This document shows positions 1 to 9,368 of a stretch of 64,000 bases of DNA, piece by piece. The notes under the pieces are model-generated. The model saw nothing but the letters and a program-made list of their open reading frames with translations, was not told where the DNA came from and searched no databases. The stretch spans positions 1,925,051 through 1,989,050 of the forward strand of contig NZ_CP124862.1 of assembly GCF_030013905.1 (NCBI RefSeq). The letters are read 5' to 3'. The DNA comes from Petroclostridium sp. X23. Its GTDB lineage: Bacteria; Bacillota; Clostridia; SK-Y3. The translations under genes and the position numbers were made by a program. Numbering within the stretch: the stretch's first letter is position 1; each line of letters opens with the position of its first letter.

Positions 1-1875
1 TTCCAATTTCTCTTTTACTTGATCATCGCTATCAATGACTACACCGGTAATCATTCCTTTTTCCATCAATAATCTTTCCATCACATCAATATCCATATAA
101 GCATTCATCCCCAAATACTGCTCAACCACATTGCTTACTTCCACAACAGCATCCTCCTTACCGGGCAGGAAGTTTTTAATGGTAACGTCATCGCCTTCTT
201 TTACATGCAGTGCTTTTGCCAATGCTTGAGTGATGGTTATTCCCGTTTTTTGCAATTTTACTTCCCTCTGATCACTATCCCTGAATTCATAAAAGGAGGT
301 ATCCCAGGGTATGCCTATAATATTCACGTTTTTTTTGCGCCAGCCATTGCTGAATTCGAAGGGGTATTCCAATTTTGGTTCCATTTTATCCACGTCAATC
401 AGGTGTATTAAATCATTCATTACACGTTTGCTCATAGGACGGGTGAATTCCACCGTATAATCCATTTTTTGATATTCGCCGTATTGCAGTTCGAACATAG
501 CGGTCATCGCATGCCCCTGGTAAAGAGGAATGGTATTAATACCGTAGGTTAACGCCAGACCTAATACCAGAAATATAAACCGTCGTTTGTTTCTCATGAT
601 ATTCCTAATCACCATTTTCCAACTAAAACCAATGCTATTCCAGAAAAACCCGATTCTCTCCAGCAATATCCGTTTTCCTGATTTGGGTGCTTCGGGTCTC
701 ATAGAGTCGGCAGGCATAATCCGGAGTACGTTTCTCGCACCGAATAATCCCGATGCAATACAGAAAACACCGGTTAGTATAATAGCTTTGATCATAAAGT
801 CATAGTATACTTCTATACTGACTAAAGGAATATTAAAATAGGCGACAAATACCTTAATCATAGGTCCGGCTAAAAATGTCCCCGCTGTAATGCCAATCAT
901 AGAACCCATCAGTCCTATTGCCAAAGCGTATTTCGTATAATGGGACAGAATGTTTAAATTCCCATAACCTAATGCCTTTAACACACCAATCGCTACCCTG
1001 TCATTGTTTACAATCCTTGAAAGCATGATGGATATGATAACCGCCGCAACCATCAGGAATAGAACCGGAACCGTTGATGCCATTTTGTCAATGCCTTTTA
1101 CTTTTTCTGTTAACATCTTATTACTCAATTGATCTTCCAGTTTTGTAATCCTTTTAACACCGTATTTGTCAAGTTTCTTTTCAACTTGATCAAGCACATC
1201 ATCTATTCTCGCTTCATCTTCCACCGTGATGAGCAGTTCATTATAACTATCTCTATACCCGTAAACAGACTGTGCAAAGGCCTCACTTACATAGGCCACT
1301 CCGAATTTTTCAGCCGCCGGCAAAAGCGCTTGATCGTTCTCCATGAGATAAACGAATTCCGAACTGGCTGCAATACCCGCCACCTCCAATTTATAGGCTC
1401 TACCATTGATATATGGGGATATTTCATCACCGGCTTTTATATTTCTAGCCTTTGCAAATTGCTCCAGCAACATCGCATGATCGTTGCCTATCTTGATACG
1501 CTGCCCATCTAAAAGGTACAATTTATTAATCTTCTCATCTTTCTCAGGAATGGATATCAATCGGATGGTAACCTTTTCATCCTTGTTGTCTACCCTCAGC
1601 GGTACATCAAAGCTGATTCGTCCTTGAACCTCCTTTACTTCTTCAATTGTTTTCAATTCGTTTATAGCACCTTTTGGAATTTTTAATAGCTGCACATGGA
1701 TGTCGTTGATATTTGTAACATCATAATAAGTATCTACCGCACTTTTTATATTGAGGGTAGTCATGTTGAATAATACATAGATGCATAATGCAACCGCTAT
1801 GATGACGGTAACCGATAGGAATTGCCCTTTAGAGTTCTTGATCATTCGCAGCAGACGAACATCTAATTTTTTCAT
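1..1875 (-). CDS. FtsX-like ABC transporter permease (partial, 3' end outside window)
   Basis: The frame stays open from an ATG at 1875 to base 1 (625 residues seen), so the C-terminus lies beyond the window. An N-terminal membrane segment (about residues 15-36) is followed by a large extracytoplasmic domain. Three membrane segments at about 255-400 and the start of a second similar module (membrane segment near 445) follow. This is the doubled FtsX/MacB-type layout of ABC3 permeases. The start overlaps the stop of the ATPase gene as TAATG, so the two are translationally coupled. Together they should form an exporter or lipoprotein/peptide-handling ABC complex under the upstream TetR regulator. 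The substrate cannot be told. Confidence 0.9.
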   Translation of the reverse strand, partial: MKKLDVRLLRMIKNSKGQFLSVTVIIAVALCIYVLFNMTTLNIKSAVDTYYDVTNINDIHVQLLKIPKGAINELKTIEEVKEVQGRISFDVPLRVDNKDEKVTIRLISIPEKDEKINKLYLLDGQRIKIGNDHAMLLEQFAKARNIKAGDEISPYINGRAYKLEVAGIAASSEFVYLMENDQALLPAAEKFGVAYVSEAFAQSVYGYRDSYNELLITVEDEARIDDVLDQVEKKLDKYGVKRITKLEDQLSNKMLTEKVKGIDKMASTVPVLFLMVAAVIISIMLSRIVNNDRVAIGVLKALGYGNLNILSHYTKYALAIGLMGSMIGITAGTFLAGPMIKVFVAYFNIPLVSIEVYYDFMIKAIILTGVFCIASGLFGARNVLRIMPADSMRPEAPKSGKRILLERIGFFWNSIGFSWKMVIRNIMRNKRRFIFLVLGLALTYGINTIPLYQGHAMTAMFELQYGEYQKMDYTVEFTRPMSKRVMNDLIHLIDVDKMEPKLEYPFEFSNGWRKKNVNIIGIPWDTSFYEFRDSDQREVKLQKTGITITQALAKALHVKEGDDVTIKNFLPGKEDAVVEVSNVVEQYLGMNAYMDIDVMERLLMEKGMITGVVIDSDDQVKEKLE

Positions 1876-2594
1876 TACCACTCGATCCTTTCCGGAGGAA
1901 TCGGATGATCATTCTCTTTCATTTCTATGATCTTGCCGCTTCTCATCTTAATAACCCGGTCCGCCATCTCTCCGATGGCCATATTATGGGTGATAATTAC
2001 CACGGTCTTATGAAAATCTCTATTAATTTTTTTAAGTAAATCTAAAATCATTACACCCGTTTTAAAATCCAGTGCACCGGTTGGTTCATCACAGAGCAGC
2101 ATCAGAGGATTTTTTGCAACCGCTCTGGCGATGGCTACACGCTGCTGCTCTCCTCCGCTCATCTGAGAAGGAAAATGGTTCATTCTCTCACCTAATCCTA
2201 CTTCTTTCATGATTTCATCAACTTTCAAAGCATTTTTGCACATTTCCGTAGCCAGCTCCACATTCTCCCGCGCCGTCAGATTCGCCATCAGGTTATAAAA
2301 CTGAAAAACAAACCCTACCTGATCCCGCCTGTAAGCGGTTAGCTTACGGTCATTATAGTTTGTTATTTCTTCTCCTTGTACCGAAACCCGGCCTTCCGAC
2401 GGTAAATCCATGCCTCCCAGAATATTAAGCAAAGTACTTTTCCCGGAACCGCTGGGACCCAGAATAACGACAAACTCTCCTTCATACAGCTCAAAACTTG
2501 CGTTTTCAAGAGCTCTCACCATTACTTCACCCATTTGATAGTTTTTACTTATCTTTTCTACTTTCATTAGAACATTTTTCTGCATCTTGAGCAC
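1875..2594 (-). CDS. ABC transporter ATP-binding protein, MacB/LolD type
   Basis: The 239 residues carry Walker [10 protein letters not shown] (about residue 47), a Q-loop, the signature [14 protein letters not shown] and Walker [12 protein letters not shown]. This is the pattern of ATPases that pair with FtsX-like permeases. The GTG at 2594 has GGAG seven bases upstream. An ATG three codons later is equally placed, so the exact start is uncertain. The gene overlaps the end of the TetR gene by about 50 bases and abuts the permease, giving a tetR-ATPase-permease operon. It energises the permease; what is exported is not visible. Confidence 0.93.
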   Translation of the reverse strand: MLKMQKNVLMKVEKISKNYQMGEVMVRALENASFELYEGEFVVILGPSGSGKSTLLNILGGMDLPSEGRVSVQGEEITNYNDRKLTAYRRDQVGFVFQFYNLMANLTARENVELATEMCKNALKVDEIMKEVGLGERMNHFPSQMSGGEQQRVAIARAVAKNPLMLLCDEPTGALDFKTGVMILDLLKKINRDFHKTVVIITHNMAIGEMADRVIKMRSGKIIEMKENDHPIPPERIEW

Positions 2595-3213
2595 ACTCCA
2601 TCTCCGAGGAATATTCAGGACTTTGTATCCCGCCTAACAAACCGTATTTTATAAAATCAAAAAAGTTTTTGTATAGCTCTTCTCGTGCTTTTTCGTCGCT
2701 TATATATTCCGGTTTCATAAAGAGAATAGGCAAATCCAGTAAAATGTTGGCTGCGAACTCAACATCCAACATCCGAATTTCCCCTTTTTGTATCCCATGC
2801 TCCAAAATATGCCGCCAAATCGCCAGTACCTTTTCCCGCTTAAAAGGTACTAATGCTTCCATCACATACGCTCGCTCCATCACATCCTTGGTAAGTGTGG
2901 GCGGCAGTTGCTTGGATACTTCCGACATATACTGGTACAAGCACTCTATTTTTTCCAGGGTATGTTCCTTCTGCCCGATGATATCCATGATTTTATCAAT
3001 ATGATATATGGTGTTATTCTTCAAAGCTTGTATAAACAGGTCATCTTTAGAAGGAAAGTGCTTGTACATTGTCATTTTGCTGATTCCGGCTTCCTTGGCA
3101 ATCTGGTCCATGGATACTGCTTTGTAGCCGTATGTCCAAAACAATTCCTCCGCTTTGTTCATTAATCTCTGAAGCTTTTTCTGACTTTGGTTCACGTTTA
3201 TCTTCATCCTCAT
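2545..3213 (-). CDS. TetR/AcrR family transcriptional regulator
   Basis: An N-terminal TetR helix-turn-helix is clear (about residues 17-60: KAVSMDQIAKEAGISKMTMYKHF), followed by a helical ligand-binding domain. The start at 3213 (ATG; 222 residues) is chosen because the longer open frame to 3294 would run through a consensus promoter and an 18-bp inverted repeat. GAGG lies between two close ATGs, so 3207 is also possible. It heads the operon with the ABC ATPase and permease. By position it should repress its own operon and release on binding a ligand, possibly the exported compound (inference). Confidence 0.9.
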   Translation of the reverse strand: MRMKINVNQSQKKLQRLMNKAEELFWTYGYKAVSMDQIAKEAGISKMTMYKHFPSKDDLFIQALKNNTIYHIDKIMDIIGQKEHTLEKIECLYQYMSEVSKQLPPTLTKDVMERAYVMEALVPFKREKVLAIWRHILEHGIQKGEIRMLDVEFAANILLDLPILFMKPEYISDEKAREELYKNFFDFIKYGLLGGIQSPEYSSEMECAQDAEKCSNESRKDK

Positions 3214-3220
3214 AAAAAAA

Positions 3221-3291
3221 GTATAATAAAATTGTACTTTTAAACTTAAATAGTACAGTTTTATTATACTCCTTTTTTTTAATAGTTTCAA
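3221..3291 (-). promoter_or_regulatory. tetR-ABC promoter with overlapping inverted-repeat operator
   Basis: On the minus strand TTGAAA (3291-3286), a 17-base spacer and TATAAT (3268-3263) form a near-consensus housekeeping promoter. An inverted repeat with 18-base arms at 3221-3238 and 3252-3269 (17 of 18 matched, 13-base spacer) overlaps the -10 box and the start region. This is the usual geometry for TetR autorepression. Confidence 0.85.
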
Positions 3292-3313
3292 CAAATAAAC
3301 TATACTCCCGACT

Positions 3314-4852
3314 CTATTTCAGAAAATTATTTTTATATTTTTTAGGACTGATACCAACTGTTTTTTTAAACACCCGGCTAAAATAATTCGGATCTTGATA
3401 TCCAACTTCATTAGAGATTTCTTTCAAACTCTTCGTTGTTTCTCTCATCATATTGATGGCCTTTTTAATCCGGATATCTGTCAGAAAATCACTAAAAGCG
3501 GTACTCTCATAAATTTTGAATAGCTTACTGAAATAATGTGGATTCAAAGAATATTTTTCAGCTAAGTCTTGAACAGTGATTTCCTTATTATAATTCTCAT
3601 ATAAAAATTCTTTTGCTTTCTCGATAATATAGTTTGTCCTCTCTTTAGATTGTTTCTCAACATCAACAATAAGCTGACCTGAGAATCCAATGCAGAAATT
3701 TCGAATCTCATCAACAGTGGATAGATTGATAATATTACTTAGCTTGTCGATATATTCTCTCTGCATACTCTTGCTAATAGTTTCTCTTGTTACATATGTA
3801 AAGAGCTCCACATACAGAGTTTTTTGTACCGCAATTTCTAATTGAAATACATTAATCTTTGAAATCAATTCAGAAATAATTTCTTCAATGTGGAGAATAT
3901 TTGACTCCCTTACCAGCTTGGTAATCATCTTTTTATACTGCTCAATATCCATTGGCATCTCTACATGACCTGCATTATTTAATTGGTGCATCGCCTGTTC
4001 AAAGGATTTATGAATATTACTGATTTCAGTATAGCAAGCACCTATCGCCCTATTTACTGCAAAAAAATTAAATCTGGTTTCTATATTATCAAGTGCCATC
4101 GCTAAGTTATTCTGTAGTCTAATTTTACACATATTCTTGTGTTTATCTGCTAAAATGAATAATACCAGTTTATTACTCATTGCTGTTCGGACATATCCGA
4201 TATTATACTCTGTCATTCGTGTATGTACATAAGTACTTAGCTTTTCCAAATAATTTTCAATAAAGTCTGTTCTAATATTTCTGCTTGAAGTGGGAATATC
4301 TATTTTTAATATGACACAAAAACCGAACAGAAAATCAATATCCAATAATTTAAGATATTTGATAATCTTTGTCTGATTAAACAAAGAATACGCTAAATCA
4401 GAAGCAAGCGTCTTAGAAATAATACTTTTATAATGATGTATATTCTCGTGGTCTTGAATATCTATAGGTTTTATTTTTCTTGAGTGTTCACTAAAAAAAG
4501 CTTCAAGAGCTGTTTTCATTTTATCTCTGGTTAATGGTTTTAGCAGATAATCATTGACCCCTGATTTAATAGCTTCTTTTGCATATTCGAAATAATCATA
4601 GGCTGTTAATATGATGATATATACGCATTTATTCAGCGTTCTTATACTATTGATGGCTTCCATTCCATTTAGTCCCGGCATTTTAATATCCATAAATACA
4701 AGGTCAGGCTGGACTTCATTGAATAATTTTACGGCATCATTGCCATTTGCAGCTTCATATATTTGGAAACTCTCATTACAGTACCTGTCTAATAAGACTT
4801 TTATGATATTTCTTTCTCTCATTTCATCATCAGCAATTAATAATTTATACAT
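3314..4852 (-). CDS. Two-component response regulator, YesN/AraC type
   Basis: 512 residues. An N-terminal receiver domain (about 1-120) has the acidic pair in LLIADDE, the phospho-acceptor Asp in LVFMDIKMPG and the conserved Lys in LLKP. A long middle region follows. Two AraC-type helix-turn-helix motifs lie at the C-terminus (about 415-510, ending in the DPNYFSRVFKKTVGISPKKY block). The ATG at 4852 overlaps the kinase stop by eight bases and is preceded by GGGGTGAAA, so it is preferred over the longer open frame. It is the output of the sensor system just upstream. Targets are probably sugar uptake or catabolism genes, such as those at 7992-21064 (inference). Confidence 0.93.
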   Translation of the reverse strand: MYKLLIADDEMRERNIIKVLLDRYCNESFQIYEAANGNDAVKLFNEVQPDLVFMDIKMPGLNGMEAINSIRTLNKCVYIIILTAYDYFEYAKEAIKSGVNDYLLKPLTRDKMKTALEAFFSEHSRKIKPIDIQDHENIHHYKSIISKTLASDLAYSLFNQTKIIKYLKLLDIDFLFGFCVILKIDIPTSSRNIRTDFIENYLEKLSTYVHTRMTEYNIGYVRTAMSNKLVLFILADKHKNMCKIRLQNNLAMALDNIETRFNFFAVNRAIGACYTEISNIHKSFEQAMHQLNNAGHVEMPMDIEQYKKMITKLVRESNILHIEEIISELISKINVFQLEIAVQKTLYVELFTYVTRETISKSMQREYIDKLSNIINLSTVDEIRNFCIGFSGQLIVDVEKQSKERTNYIIEKAKEFLYENYNKEITVQDLAEKYSLNPHYFSKLFKIYESTAFSDFLTDIRIKKAINMMRETTKSLKEISNEVGYQDPNYFSRVFKKTVGISPKKYKNNFLK

Positions 4853-6317
4853 TACTTTCACCCCACGGATAAATGATTGGTAATAGAATTTTAACGCTAG
4901 TTCCCACTCCAACTTCAGAGCTTATTGTTAATAAGTCTATTTTTTGTGATTCCATTGCAGCTCTATAAAAATTTTCAAGACGGCTTTTTACATTGTTTAT
5001 CCCAATCCCAGTGGTATGTCCCACATGACTGATATTGTCATCTGAGAACACTTCTATTAATCTTTCATGACTGATACCTACACCATTATCGTTCACCCGG
5101 CAAAGAATATAATTTCCCATATTGCATAAATAAACATTAATATTGCCTCCTTCAAGTTTGCTTTCCAGACCGTGTATGACCGCATTTTCAATAATGGGCT
5201 GAAAAATCATACTGGGCACTTCAATATTGGGCAGATCATTTTCTATTATCACATCAATTCTGATTCGGTCACCATAGCGTTTATGCTGCAAAGAAATATA
5301 ATTCTTCATCATTTCAATCTCATTGTTAATAAATACCTTTTTTTTGAAACTGGTTAAGCTATACCGAAGGATATAAGAGATTTCCTCCACTATACCCAAT
5401 GTCTCATCTGCTTGTTCAAGCAGCGCTGATTCTATGACCATACTCAAAGCATTAAACAAAAAATGCGGATTAACTTGGGATTGCAGCGCACGCAGCTCAG
5501 CATCTTTTAAAAGTGCTTCAATACGCGCTCTATCTTCCGAAGTCTTTATATATTCAAAAATATCATTTTTCATTTTATTGAATATAGCAATTAAGTAACC
5601 AATTTCATCATTACGAGCAACCTCTATATCGGGACTGGAGAAATTTCCTTGGGATAATTCTTTTGCACTATTAACCAGCTTTGAAATAGGCTGGTATAAA
5701 TCTTTTGAAAAAGAGAAAGCGTAATAAATATTAATAATAAAGATCATAAATAATAGGACAATCATGATATTAATCAAATTATTATTGAGATTGTGTACTA
5801 TTTCATATACCTGACTATGAGATTCAAGTTCATAATCTATCAATAAGTTCACCATTCTATCCAAATAGTTATTTACATTAAGCACCTCAGTATACATGTC
5901 CGATTTCACACTGCTGTTCATGGAGTTTATCAGTATATCCAGGCTTTTAAAATAACCTTTAGAAATTTTATCTACGTTGGTGTACAGTATTTTACCTTTA
6001 TCAGAATATATGTATCTAGGCAAAATTTTCAAATCTGTATTGATTTCATCAGTTAGCTGTATCAGCAGGTCTTTTGAAGAATAATTTTCCAGCATATAAT
6101 AATCTTCAGCAAGGTACTTTACATCACTTATTTTTTTCTTGATTCCATTTAAAATAGTTATCTCTTTTAAAATATTATCATAATCTTTGACGATTATTTT
6201 AGACAAAAATACTGTTGTTAAACAAACAGAAGCCGTTTCGATAATAATGATTAATATAAAGAAGATCAATTTCTTATGAATAGATGAATTTGAGAATAAT
6301 CTTCTGAAGATTTTCAA
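4845..6317 (-). CDS. Membrane sensor histidine kinase, LytS/YesM type
   Basis: 490 residues. There are membrane segments at about 17-40 and 183-203 around an extracytoplasmic helical domain, then a HAMP domain (about 205-260). A HisKA_5-type block follows with the phospho-acceptor His in NPHFLFNAL, the N-box QPIIENAVIHG and the G-boxes VNDNGVGIS and GIGINNV. The start is TTG at 6317 with GGAG nine bases upstream. It forms an operon with the binding protein and the AraC-type regulator. The arrangement matches the XylFII-LytS-YesN systems of clostridia, in which a membrane-anchored sugar-binding protein delivers the signal to the kinase. Confidence 0.92.
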   Translation of the reverse strand: MKIFRRLFSNSSIHKKLIFFILIIIIETASVCLTTVFLSKIIVKDYDNILKEITILNGIKKKISDVKYLAEDYYMLENYSSKDLLIQLTDEINTDLKILPRYIYSDKGKILYTNVDKISKGYFKSLDILINSMNSSVKSDMYTEVLNVNNYLDRMVNLLIDYELESHSQVYEIVHNLNNNLINIMIVLLFMIFIINIYYAFSFSKDLYQPISKLVNSAKELSQGNFSSPDIEVARNDEIGYLIAIFNKMKNDIFEYIKTSEDRARIEALLKDAELRALQSQVNPHFLFNALSMVIESALLEQADETLGIVEEISYILRYSLTSFKKKVFINNEIEMMKNYISLQHKRYGDRIRIDVIIENDLPNIEVPSMIFQPIIENAVIHGLESKLEGGNINVYLCNMGNYILCRVNDNGVGISHERLIEVFSDDNISHVGHTTGIGINNVKSRLENFYRAAMESQKIDLLTISSEVGVGTSVKILLPIIYPWGESNV

Positions 6318-6344
6318 ATAAACTAACTCCTTCTAGTCTTAAAA

Positions 6345-6788
6345 TTATTTTACATCTATGCATTCATCTAATAGCGTAGTCGCATTTGCACATATATTAA
6401 GCTTCATCCTATGATCTATCATACTAAATTTTATAAATAAAGCAATCTCCGGTGTGTCTAAACAGCTTGAAAAATTGCAATGCAATACTTGTGCCACCAG
6501 TCGTAATATTGAATTTTTTTTGATAAATATATCATTGATACATTCATCCTCATCTATGAAATATTTAAACGCAGTTTCATAACGAAGCTTAAATAGGTCC
6601 AAAATATAAACAATACAGCGGATCTCGCTGTTAAATGATACCGGCTTATCTTGGCCAGCCGAAACATATCGTTGTATAAATAACATTTTTTCTATACAAG
6701 TTAAAGCCTTTTCTTGATCATTTAATAATACATAATCATAGATAAGATTTAGCCCCATAAAAAGAATGTATGAATATTCATTGTTCAT
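6345..6788 (-). CDS. Small protein resembling an inactive LytS/YesM kinase core
   Basis: 147 residues, no signal peptide. By eye it aligns with residues 285-400 of the neighbouring kinase: ALTCIEKMLFIQRY against TLGIVEEISYILRY, and EIRCIVYILDLFKLRYETAF against EIEMMKNYISLQHKRYGDRI. The kinase's catalytic His (NPHFLFNAL) corresponds to Tyr here (EYSYILFMGL), and the Asn-rich N-box and the glycine boxes are missing. It starts inside the stop of the binding-protein gene (ATGA) and ends 27 bases before the kinase, so it is made with them. It could be a dimerisation partner, decoy or adaptor. I know of no named family; this reading rests on visual alignment. Confidence 0.7.
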   Translation of the reverse strand: MNNEYSYILFMGLNLIYDYVLLNDQEKALTCIEKMLFIQRYVSAGQDKPVSFNSEIRCIVYILDLFKLRYETAFKYFIDEDECINDIFIKKNSILRLVAQVLHCNFSSCLDTPEIALFIKFSMIDHRMKLNICANATTLLDECIDVK

Positions 6789-7765
6789 TTAGCAAATTCC
6801 TCATCATTAATATAGTTTTTAATATTTTTACTATTAATTAAAATTAGTCCGGGATCCAATCTTTCAGGAACCCATTTCTCTTGTATCTTACTGCGTAGAT
6901 ACTTAATTGTAAGATATCCGATATATTCACCTTTATTTAAAAATAATCCGTTTATTTTTTTATTAGCAACCAGATTAAATACATCATAGGAATCTGAATA
7001 TACAAAAATAGGTATATCCTTACGAGATTCCTCAACCGTTTTAATAACCTGATAAACTGAATCGGGACTTAAATTTAATACCAAGTCAGGACTATCATCT
7101 AATATCATTTTTACTTGAGTTTGTCCGGTATAAAAATTCCTATCTATTTTATTAACAGAAAGGCTTAGATCACCATAACTATTAAGAATCTCTTCTATTG
7201 CGTTTATGGTCATTACATTATATTCAAAATCATCTTCAGTAATAATGATCGCTACCTTCCCCTTAGCCTTAGTGATGTTCAGAAGTTCATAAGCGATTGT
7301 TTTTGCGGAAACTTCGGTAGATCCAATATAACTAAAACGTCTGCTCTGCGGTATATCATACCCTACTGTAATTACGGGTATTTTTTTCTCGGCAGCAACA
7401 TTGATAAGTTCAATATATTTGTCTATGTTCTTACTTTGGATAGGATAAACAATAATTCCATCGACTTTTGCTCGAATAGCAATTTCCATTAATTCAATCT
7501 GCTCTTGCCCGGTTTCTACTTCATAAACCTCGGTGAACGAATTATATTCCGTACTTGCTTTATTCAAACCTACTTTAAGCAAATCATCATTAAAAGAATT
7601 TTTAGTTGGGAGTATTGCAATGAAATGATATTGAAACGATTCAAGGAGTTCATATGGCGCTTCATTTTTAAAAAATGGATTGTTAAATTTAATAGCAATG
7701 GTTAGTATTAGAGATACAATGACTACAATAAGTAATAAAATAGTAAATATTTTTGTCCGTTTCAT
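6785..7765 (-). CDS. Membrane-anchored periplasmic sugar-binding protein (sensor component)
   Basis: 326 residues. A hydrophobic N-terminal helix (about 7-27) has no lipobox Cys, so it probably stays as an anchor. A type I periplasmic-binding fold like RbsB/XylF follows: repeated VDGIIVYPIQ and IPVITVGYDIP segments, and a DLVLNLSPDSV region. No ABC permease lies nearby. It is the first gene of an operon with the pseudo-kinase, sensor kinase and regulator, so it most likely presents a bound sugar to the kinase. The ATG at 7765 has GAGGTG upstream. The ligand is unknown; a pentose or related sugar is a guess from known XylFII-type systems. Confidence 0.85.
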   Translation of the reverse strand: MKRTKIFTILLLIVVIVSLILTIAIKFNNPFFKNEAPYELLESFQYHFIAILPTKNSFNDDLLKVGLNKASTEYNSFTEVYEVETGQEQIELMEIAIRAKVDGIIVYPIQSKNIDKYIELINVAAEKKIPVITVGYDIPQSRRFSYIGSTEVSAKTIAYELLNITKAKGKVAIIITEDDFEYNVMTINAIEEILNSYGDLSLSVNKIDRNFYTGQTQVKMILDDSPDLVLNLSPDSVYQVIKTVEESRKDIPIFVYSDSYDVFNLVANKKINGLFLNKGEYIGYLTIKYLRSKIQEKWVPERLDPGLILINSKNIKNYINDEEFAK

Positions 7766-7845
7766 ACTAACACCTCAAGATTTAATGAGTAGCGGAAACT
7801 ATGCTAATAGTACCAAGCAAAGCTCAACACAATATTGATAAGCAA

Positions 7846-7902
7846 GTCTAATAAGTGGCATTACTATTTATAAAAAATAACGTTTGACGCCACTTATTAG
7901 AC
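7846..7902. repeat. 14-bp perfect inverted repeat between the aldolase and sensor operons
   Basis: GTCTAATAAGTGGC (7846-7859) is repeated as its exact complement at 7889-7902 with a 29-base spacer. It lies after the aldolase stop (7992) and before the binding-protein start (7765). No T-run follows on the minus strand, so an operator or RNA-processing hairpin is as likely as a terminator. Confidence 0.6.
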
Positions 7903-7991
7903 AATCGGTCTTTTTCATAATCAGATAATATTACTGAATAGAAATACTGCACAATCTTAGATGGGTATATTGATATCATTCGAGTCACAAT

Positions 7992-8843
7992 TTATCGCGC
8001 TTTTCCCGAAGTTCCGAAAAGTCTGATTTTTTCTTTGGCAGTTTGTTTCACTTTATCAATTCCATAGTTTAATACCTTATATATATCCATACATCCTTCT
8101 TCACATTTTTCTGAAATTCCCTGTATGAAAGAGATCCTCAGTTCGGTGGCAACATTTATTTTACAAATACCTAAAGATATTGCCTTTCTTATCATTTCAT
8201 CCGGAATTCCGGATCCCCCATGAAGTACTAACGGTATACCTGTGATTTCATTTACTTTTTTTAAGAGTTCGAAATCCAGCTTCGGCTCTCCCTTATACAT
8301 ACCATGCGCATTACCTATAGCAACTGCTAAAGCGTCAAATTTTACTGCAGATGTAAGACTGATTACATCATTACTATCAACTAAATTGGAAGACGCTTCT
8401 TCAACCGTCAAATCATCTTCGGTTCCCGAAATCTTCCCAAGTTCCGCCTCTACTGATGCTCCCACAGCATATGCAGCTTCTACAACATTTTTGGTAATTG
8501 CAATATTTTGTACAAGTTCAAAATGTGATCCATCAAACATAACAGAAGAAAATCCAGCTTTTAAACATTGCACAATTTGTGGAAAGCTTCGACTATGGTC
8601 AAGATGTAAAGCCACCGGAATGCTTGTTTTTTCCGCAAGAGTATGTACTATGCCAGCAAGAACATCAATACCGCTTTCAGCAATAGCACCTTGACCCACC
8701 GCTACGATGAATGGGGCTTTTTCTTCTTCTGCCGCTAAGAAAATCGCTTTTGCCATTTCCAAATTATCAATATTAAAGGCGGGAACAGCATAGCTTCTTC
8801 GATCTGCATCTTCCATTAAAAGACTTAAGGGTACAATCGGCAT
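7992..8843 (-). CDS. Class II fructose/tagatose-bisphosphate aldolase family protein (copy 1)
   Basis: 283 residues with the landmarks of zinc-dependent class II aldolases of the GatY/KbaY branch: HLDHS (catalytic Asp and Zn His, about residue 82), VMFDGSH, AIGNAHGMY (second Zn His) and LVLHGGSGIP (third Zn His). The ATG at 8843 is preceded by GGAAGGG at the right distance and gives the usual MPIVPL start; an ATG five codons earlier has no such site. It splits a ketose (bis)phosphate into triose phosphates. A closely related paralogue lies at 13665. The DeoR-type gene and shared GAAACA motifs upstream suggest DeoR control. Confidence 0.9.
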   Translation of the reverse strand: MPIVPLSLLMEDADRRSYAVPAFNIDNLEMAKAIFLAAEEEKAPFIVAVGQGAIAESGIDVLAGIVHTLAEKTSIPVALHLDHSRSFPQIVQCLKAGFSSVMFDGSHFELVQNIAITKNVVEAAYAVGASVEAELGKISGTEDDLTVEEASSNLVDSNDVISLTSAVKFDALAVAIGNAHGMYKGEPKLDFELLKKVNEITGIPLVLHGGSGIPDEMIRKAISLGICKINVATELRISFIQGISEKCEEGCMDIYKVLNYGIDKVKQTAKEKIRLFGTSGKAR

Positions 8844-8919
8844 TATTTTCCCTTCCATTTCTTGTAAATTTTAAAATATCTAAATCTCTTTCTTCTCCAT
8901 AAACTCATTTCAATGACAC

Positions 8920-9018
8920 TTAGTTTGGACCTTTAGTAAGAATAGGAATAACATCTATACATCTAAGCTCAGAATTAGTATAAGGAAGCTTTAAGATCAT
9001 ATTGGAAAACTGCCACAT
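8920..9018 (-). CDS. Possible 32-residue small protein or leader peptide before aldolase 1
   Basis: An ATG at 9018 has a perfect AGGAGG eight bases upstream and opens a 32-codon frame ending in TAA at 8920, 76 bases before the aldolase start. The start reads MWQFSNMILKLPYTNSELRC. No match to a known family. The very good ribosome site argues for translation. It could be a leader peptide, a small functional protein, or the stump of a deleted gene. Confidence 0.5.
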   Translation of the reverse strand: MWQFSNMILKLPYTNSELRCIDVIPILTKGPN

Positions 9019-9082
9019 GATATTATCCTCCTAGAAATTGAATTGAATATTAGTATTAAAAACATAGCTGAGTTTTAAAATA

Positions 9083-9226
9083 AAACACAAATGTTTTATT
9101 TGTGTTTCATAACTTTTTAAAAACATCGTTTTTTTATATGATAATTATAAAATATCATCATATTCGAAAGTTGTCAAGAATATTTTCGAAACTATATTAC
9201 ATATTTTCTATAAAATTTGTAATATA
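9083..9226. promoter_or_regulatory. Palindromes in the aldolase 1/small-ORF upstream region
   Basis: Two inverted repeats lie upstream of the small ORF: AAACACAAAT/ATTTGTGTTT (9083-9092, 9098-9107) and TATATTAC/GTAATATA (9193-9200, 9219-9226). TTTCGAAAC also occurs here (9184-9192) and again near the deoR start, so these are candidate operators for the DeoR-type protein. The rest of 9019-9306 is AT-rich with no further gene seen. Confidence 0.45.
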
Positions 9227-9307
9227 AACTGAACATTTGGAAAGTCTAAAGAAACAACTTTATATACTATCTATTTATTTCGTGTTAAATCAAACTATAA
9301 TTTGCAT

Positions 9308-9335
9308 AAAAAAAGATGGAAACAATGTCTCCATC
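9308..9335 (-). terminator. Intrinsic terminator of the deoR gene
   Basis: On the minus strand a stem GATGGA...TCCATC (9335-9330 with 9320-9315) is followed directly by seven T residues (9314-9308). It lies 34 bases after the deoR stop. Confidence 0.85.
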
Positions 9336-9368
9336 CGCCATAATCTTTTAAAGCTTACAAATACTTTG

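Noticed and set aside
1129..1512. 127-codon plus-strand frame inside the FtsX-like permease
   Set aside because: It is antisense to a clear permease frame and has no recognisable domain.
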